Source: Planctomyces sp. SH-PL62
GTDB lineage: Bacteria > Planctomycetota > Planctomycetia > Planctomycetales > Planctomycetaceae
Assembly (NCBI GenBank): GCA_945893075.1
Contig: CAMDDX010000040.1
Span: forward strand, 1 to 32,686
Length of the DNA: 32,686 nucleotides
Direction of reading: 5' to 3'
Below are positions 7,520-14,459 of the stretch, piece by piece (within the stretch, counting starts at the first letter, position 1; every line of letters starts with the position of its first letter). A program made the position numbers and the translations under genes. The notes under the pieces were generated by a model, which ran no database searches, was not told the DNA's origin, and saw nothing but the letters and a program-made list of their open reading frames with translations.

Positions 7520-8065
7520 CTAAATCTGCCCGTCCAGCGCCATTTGATGGAAGCAGTGGGTCGTCTTCTCTTGGTTCTCCAGCAGCCAGTCGATCGACGG
7601 TTCGTTGTGCATCGCTTTGTGAATCGCTTTGGCGGTAGCAGCGCGGTGGGTTTGAAACAAAATCGCGTGGTCGATCTTCTCGTGGACGACGCTGGGGTCC
7701 AGCCAGACCGAGATGATGATGCCCAGATCGTTGGCCTTCTCTTTGGGGATGTCGCCGGCTCGGACGGCGTCCAGCACGCCGTTGGCGATGGCGGCCTGCA
7801 CGGTCCCCATCAGGATGTTCGTGTACTTCTCGTTGTTGACCGTCACCTTGCTGACCATCACCGTCGCCGGTCGGACTTGAACGTCGCAGTTGAGGATCGC
7901 GAAAACCTTCGAGTGTCCTTTCGTCTGATCGCCGATCATGTTCGCGATGGCGTTTCCGACCGGTCCATCAAGCTCGCCGATCACGACTTCCGGTTCCGCC
8001 GCCGACCAGGCGGGGGCGGCTTCGACCAAGGCTTCTCCGGTGCGCATCACAATTCGCTGACTCAT
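7520..8065 (-). CDS. Formaldehyde-activating enzyme (Fae) family protein
   Basis: The protein has 181 residues and resembles Fae, which condenses formaldehyde with tetrahydromethanopterin. Shared landmarks in order: GEALV near the start, VRPATVMVSKVTV (Fae KPNTLMFNKVTI), GTVQAAIANGVLDAV, IPKEKANDLGIIISV (Fae IPADEADDLYVLVGV), and the C-terminal RAATAKAIHKAMHNEPS (Fae EATKLSIQRAVNGEP) ending THCF. The region corresponding to the Fae segment VAHIDLIIG reads AAEPEVVIG, so the His proposed to be catalytic is apparently Glu. It may be a Fae-like paralogue rather than the main enzyme. The ATG at 8065 follows AAAGGA on the minus strand; the upstream extension of the frame is non-coding. No other C1-transfer gene is nearby. 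Family likely, activity uncertain. Confidence 0.78.
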   Translation of the reverse strand: MSQRIVMRTGEALVEAAPAWSAAEPEVVIGELDGPVGNAIANMIGDQTKGHSKVFAILNCDVQVRPATVMVSKVTVNNEKYTNILMGTVQAAIANGVLDAVRAGDIPKEKANDLGIIISVWLDPSVVHEKIDHAILFQTHRAATAKAIHKAMHNEPSIDWLLENQEKTTHCFHQMALDGQI

Positions 8066-8165
8066 GGTGGTCCTTTCGGTGCGGGGTGCAATTGATAAAA
8101 GTGTGTCCGACGAAGAGTAGGTGTCCCGCACGGTTCGCTTCAAGTTCGTGGCCCGAAGTGTCCCC

Positions 8166-8245
8166 ATCCGTGCTCTGGCCCTGCCATCCGTGCGGCAACA
8201 TGGCATGCAGTTGAATCGCACGGATGGCAGGGCCGGAGCACGGAT
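8166..8245. repeat. 29-nt inverted repeat between divergent genes
   Basis: Arms 8166-8194 (starts ATCCGTGCTCTGGCCCTGCC) and 8217-8245 pair with one mismatch around a 22-nt spacer. It sits between the Fae-like gene (-) and the secreted protein gene at 8335 (+), so it cannot be a terminator of either. Confidence 0.88.
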
Positions 8246-8334
8246 CAGGCAAGAATGACGGCGAGTCGGCAAAACAAAATGGCATCGAGGCGCATCGTTT
8301 GGCCGTTCGCACAATCACTCGTTCTGGAGGTTTC

Positions 8335-9726
8335 ATGATGCGTTCCTGGAAGCTGGTCGTGATTCTGTTGGCCGCTCTCACTGGCCCGCTCGTTGCCGAC
8401 GAAAAGCCGTGGCCACCGGAACTGCGCGGTGCGACCAACGGCACCGTGACGCTGAAATCGAAGCAGTTCTTGAAAATACCGGACTCCGTCGTTGCCGCTC
8501 TCGAAAAGGACGGATCGGCCGGGTTCGTGATGGCCACGACGGCTCCGACCGTAGAGTTGGCGTTTCATCGCGATCTTGGGCCGGATGCGATCAGTCGGCG
8601 GCTATGGTCTTCGTGGGGAGACATCTGCTTGGCGAGCGATGGCCGGGTCTATTGCGGCATCGGCGATCACGGCAACGATGTTGGTGGCGACGCGCGCTGC
8701 TTCCTGTATTGCTGGGATCCGAAGCTGAAAACGCTCACGCAAGTCGTGGACGTGAACTCGATCGTGCCGCGTGAGCCGGGGCAGCCGGCTTGGTCCAAGA
8801 TGCACGCGAAGATCGACGAAGGCTCGGACGGGACGATCTATTTCTGCGGCACGCTCAACGACGGCAACCGAGCCAAGCTGCCGACGTACAAATGGAGCGA
8901 CTCGTTGCCCGGCGCGCAGCTTTATCAGTACGACCCGAAGACCGGCAAAGCGTCGGTCTTTGCGAATCTGCCACCGAAGCGTTGCACGGCGACATCGCTG
9001 CTCGACCGCGAGCGGAATATCTGGTGGTGCAACCTCGAAGCGGGAGAAGGGAACGCGCTGTGGGGACTGAACCTCACGACCAAGCAGCCGGTGTTTCAAG
9101 GGGCGGATGGTTCATTGGGATTCAACCGCAACTTCGCACTCTTGGCCGACGGCTCGATCCTGTTCAACGGCGAGAACAGCTTGGTGCGCTACGATGCCGG
9201 CACGAAACAGCTCGTCCCGAAGAAATCGTGGTTTCAAAAGAGCCACGGGATGCGCGCCTCGACACTCGAATCGAAGGGCGGGTTCGTGTTTGGGATCACG
9301 CATCAGACCAACGAACTGTTTCGGTATCACGTCGGCAGCGATGTGTTGGAGATGCTCGGCCCGAACTGGCTGTCGGGCATGTACACGGCCGTGTGCGTGC
9401 TCTCGCCCGATGAGCGGTTCGTGTATTACCAGCCGGGAGCCCACGGGCAAGCGTTCAAAGACGGCACTCCGGTCATGCAGTACGAGATCGCCACCGGACG
9501 CCGAAAAGTGTTGGCGTTCTTGGCGGACGTCTGCGAGAAGGAGTGCGACTACGTTCCCGGCGGCACCTACGGACTCAAGCTGAGCGCGGATGGCAGCACG
9601 ATCTATGTGAACCTCAACGGTCATGCTCCGGACGGCCTGCGACCGGCGTCGATGAAGACGAAAGGCTTCGGACTGTGCGCGTTCGCGGCGATTCACATTC
9701 CAGAGTCCGAACGGATGGCGAAATGA
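8335..9726 (+). CDS. Secreted propeller-like protein of unknown function
   Basis: The protein has 463 residues with a signal peptide (MMRSWKLVVILLAALTGPLVA then DEKPW). The mature chain shows repeated short units typical of beta-propellers: LASDGRVYCGIGDH, GSDGTIYFCGTLND, LYQYDPKTGKASVF, LWGLNLTTKQPVF, LLADGSILFNGENSLVRYD, VLSPDERFVYYQPG and KLSADGSTIYVNLNG. No catalytic motif was recognised. A perfect GGAGG (8326-8330) precedes ATG at 8335; the frame extends upstream to 8224 only through the inverted repeat. Six or more repeats fit one complete propeller. A role in binding or lyase chemistry in the periplasm is possible, but I cannot name the function. Confidence 0.75.
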   Translation: MMRSWKLVVILLAALTGPLVADEKPWPPELRGATNGTVTLKSKQFLKIPDSVVAALEKDGSAGFVMATTAPTVELAFHRDLGPDAISRRLWSSWGDICLASDGRVYCGIGDHGNDVGGDARCFLYCWDPKLKTLTQVVDVNSIVPREPGQPAWSKMHAKIDEGSDGTIYFCGTLNDGNRAKLPTYKWSDSLPGAQLYQYDPKTGKASVFANLPPKRCTATSLLDRERNIWWCNLEAGEGNALWGLNLTTKQPVFQGADGSLGFNRNFALLADGSILFNGENSLVRYDAGTKQLVPKKSWFQKSHGMRASTLESKGGFVFGITHQTNELFRYHVGSDVLEMLGPNWLSGMYTAVCVLSPDERFVYYQPGAHGQAFKDGTPVMQYEIATGRRKVLAFLADVCEKECDYVPGGTYGLKLSADGSTIYVNLNGHAPDGLRPASMKTKGFGLCAFAAIHIPESERMAK

Positions 9727-10132
9727 TTTCTCGACGTCTCGCTAGCTAGGGGAGGGGCTGACAGAAAGATGGGGGACAGAAAAAAGAGGAACGATTGGTT
9801 GTTACTAAGGTCGCGACTTGGTGGGCTTGCAGACGCCGAACTCTGTGGCCTTTTTTCTGTCCACTTTTTTCTGTCAGTCCACTGAAACCATCCGTCGAAC
9901 AATCGGCCGCAGCGAGAAGTCTACCAGTCGGACATTCCATCCCATCGCGACCTCTGCGACCTTCTGTTCCGAACGCCGACTTCGACAACGGACACGAGGG
10001 GTCGCGGAAGTCACGAAGGGATTGAACTTGCTGCTCGGACAAAAGCTGTCCTACGATCCGCGCGGGTCAGGCCGTATTTGGTGAATCGGTCAGGGATGAT
10101 CGACTCTCAGTCGCACAGGGAGTTTCAACGGA
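9727..10132. other. 406-nt gene-free gap before the squalene-hopene cyclase gene
   Basis: The gap contains a long inverted repeat (9756-9880) and then about 250 nt without a convincing gene. Short open frames there are not protein-like. A weak pair of related segments (GCGACCTCTGCGACCTTCTG at 9950-9969 and GGTCGCGGAAGTCACGAAGG at about 10000-10019) could form an imperfect stem. The promoter of the cyclase gene presumably lies here, but no convincing -35/-10 pair was seen. Confidence 0.5.
9756..9880. repeat. 31-nt inverted repeat rich in CTGTC/T-tracts
   Basis: Arms 9756-9786 (GGCTGACAGAAAGATGGGGG then ACAGAAAAAAG) and 9850-9880 (CTTTTTTCTGTCCACTTTTT then TCTGTCAGTCC) pair with a few mismatches across a 63-nt spacer. 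The A/T-tract-rich arms differ in composition from the surrounding G+C-rich DNA. It begins about 30 nt after the stop at 9726. Confidence 0.8.
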
Positions 10133-12301
10133 ATGAGTTCGGATTGGTTGGATTCACGTGGTTTACGTTTTGATCCCGCTCACGCGCGGTTCGGACGCGA
10201 CCCGGCGTTTACGACGGCTCAAAGCAACGCGGGAGCGGAACTCGACGCGGCTTTGGCGGCGAAGGCTCCCGAACGAGCACAATTGCATGATGCGATTGGC
10301 CGCACGCGCGAGTATCTCTTCTCGAATCAGCACGAGGACGGTTTCTGGTGCGGTGAGCTGGAAGGGGACACGATCCTCGAAAGCGAATACATCCTGCTGT
10401 TGACGCATCTCGGCCGCGGACAGTCGGAGCAATCGCAGCGGTGCGCGAATTACATTCGCCAACAGCAACTGACCGACGGCGGATGGGCGATCTATCCGGG
10501 CGGGCCGCTGGAAGTCAGCGCCTCGGTGAAGGCGTACTTCGCATTGAAGATCGTCGGCGACTCGGCGGACGCCGAGCACATGCTTCGCGCGCGGCAGGCG
10601 ATCCTGGCGGCCGGCGGGGCGGAGAGGGTCAACAGCTTCACGCGGTTTTATCTGGCTCTGCTCGGCGTGATTTCTTACGAGCAATGTCCGGCAGTGCCTC
10701 CGGAAGTTGTGCTGCTGCCGAAATGGATGCCGTTCAATATCTCCGAGATGTCGGCGTGGTCGCGGACGATCATCGTACCGCTCAGTTTGATGTGGGCCTT
10801 TCGCCCGGTCACTCGGCTGCCGGCGGAACAAGGGATTCGCGAGCTGTTCGTTCGCACGCCGGAAGAGCTGCCGGCGTCGATGCCGAAATGCGAACAGCTC
10901 GATGAGTTGTCCAAGCAGACGCTGATTGACTGGGAAGCTTTCTTTCGCCACGCGGATGCCGCGCTAAAAACGATCGACCGCTGGCGAATCCGACCGCTTC
11001 GCAAGCGAGCGATCCGGAAGGCGACGAAGTGGATGATCGACCGGTTCGCCGACAGCGACGGACTGGGAGCGATCTTTCCGCCGATCATCTGGAGCATCGT
11101 CGCGCTGCGTTGTTTGGGGTACGGCGACGACTCGCCCGAAGTCCGTTCGCAGTTGCTGGAACTCGAACGGCTGACGATTTCCGAGGACGGTGTTGATCGT
11201 CTGCAACCGTGTAAGTCGCCCGTGTGGGACACGGCCATCGCGACGATCGCTCTGCGCGATGCGGACGTGCCTGCGGAGCATCCCGCCTTGCAGCAGTCGG
11301 TGCGGTGGTTGCTCTCGCAAGAGATTCGCCGGCGCGGTGACTGGGCGGATCGGGACACTCAGACCGAACCAACCGGCTGGGCTTTCGAGTTTCGCAATGC
11401 GTTCTATCCCGACGTCGATGACACCGGCATGGTTTGTATTGCGCTCAGCCGCTGCCTGCCGGAACACAATTGGTCAACGGACGTTTTACTCGACGAATGG
11501 AGCTGGCACCCCGAAGACAAAGACGTCGCCGCCGTCGTGTCCGGCAAGGCCGAGGATGCCGAAGACGCGGTCGCTCAGGTTCATGCGATGGGACCACTGC
11601 TAAGCGCGATTCATCGTGGTGCTCGGTGGGTGCTGGCGATGCAGTCGAGCGACGGTGGCTGGGGTGCGTTCGACAAGGACAACACGCGCGAACTCTTTAC
11701 GCGCGTGCCGTTCGCCGATCACAACGCGATGATCGATCCCAGCACCGCCGATTTGACGGCGCGAATGATCGAGATGTTCGCCGGACTCAACGTCTCGATC
11801 GACCACCCGGCGATTCAACGCGGCTTGAAATTCGTCTGGTCCAAGCAGGAACACGATCACTGCTGGTACGGCCGCTGGGGCGTCAACTATCTCTACGGCA
11901 CCTGGCAAGTCATCGTCGGTCTGACGGGCATCGGCATTCCGACGACCGACCCTCGCATCCGCCGCGCGGTCGAATGGCTGAAGGCAAAGCAGCAACGACA
12001 CGGCGGCTGGGGCGAAACGATTCGCAGCTACGACGAGCCGGCATTGCGAGGACAAGGCGAAGCGACCGCTTCGCAAACCGCGTGGGCGTTGCTCGGATTG
12101 ATCGCCGCCGGCGAAGGGCATTCGGACGAGGCACAACGCGGAGTCGATTATCTCCTGCGCACGCAGTTGCCCGACGGAACCTGGCACGAGCCGACCTGGA
12201 CCGGCACCGGCTTCCCGAAAGTTTTCTATCTGAAGTACCACCTCTACCGGATCTATTTCCCGCTGATGGCGCTGGGCCGGTATGCAAAGGTGTCTGGCTG
12301 A
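10133..12301 (+). CDS. shc: Squalene-hopene cyclase
   Basis: The 722-residue enzyme cyclises squalene to hopene/hopanol, giving hopanoid membrane lipids; it is a monotopic membrane enzyme. The catalytic DXDD motif is DVDDT at residues 427-431. QW-type repeats are visible: DGFWCGELEGD, QLTDGGWAIYPGG, QSSDGGWGAFDKDN, QQRHGGWGETIRSY and QLPDGTWHEPTWTGTGFP. The C-terminal signature FYLKYHLYRIYFPLMALGRY is also present. It is longer than common bacterial enzymes (about 630-680), largely through an acidic stretch of about 45 residues just after the DVDDT strand (around PEDKDVAAVVSGKAEDAEDA). ATG at 10133 follows CAGGGAG with 10 nt spacing. It stands alone, without hpn genes of the squalene pathway in the window. 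Confidence 0.93.
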   Translation: MSSDWLDSRGLRFDPAHARFGRDPAFTTAQSNAGAELDAALAAKAPERAQLHDAIGRTREYLFSNQHEDGFWCGELEGDTILESEYILLLTHLGRGQSEQSQRCANYIRQQQLTDGGWAIYPGGPLEVSASVKAYFALKIVGDSADAEHMLRARQAILAAGGAERVNSFTRFYLALLGVISYEQCPAVPPEVVLLPKWMPFNISEMSAWSRTIIVPLSLMWAFRPVTRLPAEQGIRELFVRTPEELPASMPKCEQLDELSKQTLIDWEAFFRHADAALKTIDRWRIRPLRKRAIRKATKWMIDRFADSDGLGAIFPPIIWSIVALRCLGYGDDSPEVRSQLLELERLTISEDGVDRLQPCKSPVWDTAIATIALRDADVPAEHPALQQSVRWLLSQEIRRRGDWADRDTQTEPTGWAFEFRNAFYPDVDDTGMVCIALSRCLPEHNWSTDVLLDEWSWHPEDKDVAAVVSGKAEDAEDAVAQVHAMGPLLSAIHRGARWVLAMQSSDGGWGAFDKDNTRELFTRVPFADHNAMIDPSTADLTARMIEMFAGLNVSIDHPAIQRGLKFVWSKQEHDHCWYGRWGVNYLYGTWQVIVGLTGIGIPTTDPRIRRAVEWLKAKQQRHGGWGETIRSYDEPALRGQGEATASQTAWALLGLIAAGEGHSDEAQRGVDYLLRTQLPDGTWHEPTWTGTGFPKVFYLKYHLYRIYFPLMALGRYAKVSG

Positions 12302-12306
12302 TTCTC

Positions 12307-12372
12307 GCTCGTAGTGACCCCATTCATGGGGTCGAGCACCACGCGGATCCGATAAATCGGGTCACGACGAGC
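12307..12372. repeat. Two-part palindrome after the cyclase gene
   Basis: Outer arms 12307-12320 (GCTCGTAGTGACCC) and 12359-12372 pair with one mismatch. The left arm can alternatively pair locally in GACCCCATTCATGGGGTC (12316-12333). It starts 5 nt after the shc stop. Confidence 0.7.
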
Positions 12373-12515
12373 GTCGGCTGCTTGCGGCTGCGCGAACGAC
12401 TCGAAAGGATAGTCCGGCTCGCGGGTTGGGAATTTTGCCCGGCTCGGAGAATAACCCCGGAAAGCCGCGCATCGCTTGAGGGCTGCGACCTTTGCCGGCG
12501 GACGGAGACGAAAGC

Positions 12516-13082
12516 TTGGCCACCGGCAAGGACAGTTTCGAGCCTGCGGATGCGGCGAACTCACTGGAAAAACAGTGGTTTGCCGAATTCGCGGGAGAGT
12601 TGCGGGCCTTCCTGCTGGGAGTGCTTCGTAACGACGACTCGGCGAGCGAGGCCCTGCAAGCCACGCTGGTCAAGGCGCTCGAACGAGGACATGAGGCTCG
12701 GCCGGAAACCCGTCGCGGGTGGCTGTTCCGAGTGGCCTTGAACGAAGCGTTGGTCCTGAAGCGGCGAGCGAAGATCCAGCAGAAATCCTTTCGCGAATTG
12801 GCTCAGAACGACCCCCGTCGGCATGAGTCGGCGGAAGGTTCGGTCACTCGGAATGAATCCCCCGCGGGGTTTGCTCTGAAAGCCGAAGTGATCGAACGAG
12901 TGCGTCTCGCGTTGGACGGCCTGCCGGCCGAACAGCGACGAGTGGTCCGAATGCGAATCTACGAACACAAAACTTTCGCGGTCATCGCGAGCGAATTGAA
13001 AGTGCCTCTCGGAACCGTGCTGACGCGAATGCGACTAGCAACGGAAAAGCTACGGGACCGATTGGCTGAGTTGGACAGTTGA
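12516..13082 (+). CDS. ECF-type RNA polymerase sigma factor
   Basis: This is a 188-residue sigma-70 family factor of the extracytoplasmic-function type. Region 2 runs from about residue 20 (WFAEFAGELRAFLLGVLRND) through ARPETRRGWLFRVALNEALVLKRR. Region 4 is the C-terminal helix-turn-helix (LDGLPAEQRRVVRMRIYEHKTFAVIASELKVPLGTVLTRMRLATEKLRDRL). TTG at 12516 is preferred as start because GGAG at 12504-12507 lies 8 nt upstream; an in-frame TTG at 12492 lacks such a site. The gene for a single-pass membrane protein follows after 4 nt, the usual position of a cognate anti-sigma factor. The target promoters are unknown, but the downstream DUF1549/DUF1501 genes are candidates. Confidence 0.87.
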   Translation: MATGKDSFEPADAANSLEKQWFAEFAGELRAFLLGVLRNDDSASEALQATLVKALERGHEARPETRRGWLFRVALNEALVLKRRAKIQQKSFRELAQNDPRRHESAEGSVTRNESPAGFALKAEVIERVRLALDGLPAEQRRVVRMRIYEHKTFAVIASELKVPLGTVLTRMRLATEKLRDRLAELDS

Positions 13083-13086
13083 AATC

Positions 13087-13623
13087 ATGACGACTTCTGA
13101 AATGACAAATCAAAACGAACTCGCATGGCTGGCAAACCGCTACGTCGCAGGCGAACTCTCGGTCGATGAGACTGCGGCGTTCGAGGCTCGCCTGGAGACC
13201 GACGTAGCTGCTTGCAGCGCGGTCGCTCGCGCGATGGAACTGAATCTCGCGATCGCCGCCGCGTTCGACCAAGAAACTTCGCAACCGGTCGCACGACCGA
13301 TTCAGGAAACCGTCGCCCCGGCCCGCTGGTCGGTCGCGTCCCTCGCCACGTTGGCGGCTTTGGCAGCCGTGGCGGCGAGCGTCGCGTTGATGGTCGGACA
13401 CATCGGCTCAAGGACGAACGGGATTGCTCGCAAGGATGGAGCGGATCGAATCGTCGCAGCCTGGGTTTCGGGCGAGGCCGCTCGAAACAACACGGATGAC
13501 GATGATCTCCTCGACGCGACGGATGACGACGATCTTGATCCGCCCGACTGGATGCTCGCGGCGCTGACGGTTGAAGACGTGAAAGAACAGCTCCCCGGCA
13601 ACGACGACATCCGAGAAAACTAA
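13087..13623 (+). CDS. Putative anti-sigma factor, single-pass membrane protein
   Basis: The protein has 178 residues. The N-terminal ~60 residues (ELAWLANRYVAGELSVDETAAFEARLETD) look like the helical sigma-binding domain of anti-sigma factors. Only one Cys (residue 43) is present, so the zinc-binding HxxxCxxC of ZAS domains is missing. One transmembrane helix lies at residues 82-104. The extracytoplasmic tail has two acidic clusters (TDDDDLLDATDDDDLD, about 136-151) and then a hydrophobic PPDWMLAALTVEDV. It begins 4 nt after the sigma factor stop, so translation is probably coupled. The role is inferred from position and topology. Confidence 0.7.
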   Translation: MTTSEMTNQNELAWLANRYVAGELSVDETAAFEARLETDVAACSAVARAMELNLAIAAAFDQETSQPVARPIQETVAPARWSVASLATLAALAAVAASVALMVGHIGSRTNGIARKDGADRIVAAWVSGEAARNNTDDDDLLDATDDDDLDPPDWMLAALTVEDVKEQLPGNDDIREN

Positions 13624-13626
13624 CCG

Positions 13627-14346
13627 ATGCGGCTCAATCGACTCACAGACTGGCTTGGCAACACTTCGCTGCGACGGCGAGCGATTTGGCTCGGCGTCGC
13701 TGCGTCTGTTTTGGTGAGCGGTCTCGTGGTCCGTTCAATGGCCGACGACAAGCCGGCGAAAGCCAGCAAGTCCGCCGCGGCCGACAAAGTTTCCGCCAAG
13801 AAACCAGCGGCCGCCGAAGCGTCCAAAGTCGACAACGAACCGATCTCGCCCAAGCGAGAATCGGCAGCGGTTGCGTTCGCTCAGCAGCATCACCCGCAAT
13901 TGGCCGAACTGCTCACGCGACTCAAGGCCAGTCATCCCGATCAATACACGAAGGCTCTGCGCGAGTTGGACAAGACGCTTACGCGTCTCGAAAAGGCGCG
14001 GGAGACCGATGCCGACCGTTACGCGATTCTGCTCCGCGAATGGCAACTCGATTCGCGCGTGCGGCTACTGGCGGCGCGGATCACCATGACGACTTCCGAA
14101 GAACTCGAAACCGAATTGCGACAGGTGCTGACCGAGCGGCACGACGTTCGGCTGCAACTGCTGACTTACGATCGCGAGAAGTCGAAAACTCGCCTCCAAA
14201 AAGTAGACGAGCAAATCGCCGAACACGTCCAGAATCGTGAGACGAGCATCGATCGCGAATTTGACCGAATTAAAAAGACCGCCGAGGTGCGCAAGAAGCC
14301 GGTGACAAAACCGGCCTCGAAGCGAACCGCCGACAAAGACAAATAG
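13627..14346 (+). CDS. Membrane-anchored coiled-coil protein of unknown function
   Basis: The protein has 239 residues. It has a basic N-terminus (LRRRAIW), a transmembrane/signal-anchor segment around residues 20-38, an Ala/Lys/Pro-rich linker (about 40-75), and then a long charged helical region (residues 80-225) with heptad-like Leu spacing such as LAELLTRLKASHPDQYTKALRELDKTLTRLEKA. The end is basic (KKPVTKPASKRTADKDK). It starts 3 nt after the putative anti-sigma stop, so it is in the same operon. It may be the periplasmic partner or sensor of the sigma/anti-sigma pair; no family was recognised. Confidence 0.72.
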   Translation: MRLNRLTDWLGNTSLRRRAIWLGVAASVLVSGLVVRSMADDKPAKASKSAAADKVSAKKPAAAEASKVDNEPISPKRESAAVAFAQQHHPQLAELLTRLKASHPDQYTKALRELDKTLTRLEKARETDADRYAILLREWQLDSRVRLLAARITMTTSEELETELRQVLTERHDVRLQLLTYDREKSKTRLQKVDEQIAEHVQNRETSIDREFDRIKKTAEVRKKPVTKPASKRTADKDK

Positions 14347-14348
14347 TT

Positions 14349-14413
14349 CGTAGCCGCACTCGCCAGAGTGCGGGAATGTGGCAAGAACCCCGCGTTCTGC
14401 CGAACGCGGCGAC
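14349..14413. repeat. Inverted repeat, family F copy 2
   Basis: Positions 14349-14374 are identical to 6066-6091. The right arm (TCTGCCGAACGCGGC, from about 14396) matches that of copy 1 with few changes. It starts 2 nt after the TAG of the coiled-coil gene. The centre differs from copy 1 (AATGTGGCAAGAACC inserted). Confidence 0.82.
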
Positions 14414-14459
14414 TTCAGTTATCAGAGTCCCTCAGTTCTTGATTGCGAAGGACACGGAA

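Noticed and set aside
7508-8095. 195-codon plus-strand open frame opposite the Fae-like gene
   Set aside because: The minus strand has recognisable Fae similarity and a ribosome-binding site; the plus-strand reading is its shadow.
12492-12515. TTG at 12492 as the start of the ECF sigma factor
   Set aside because: The TTG at 12516 has a GGAG at ideal distance, while 12492 has none.
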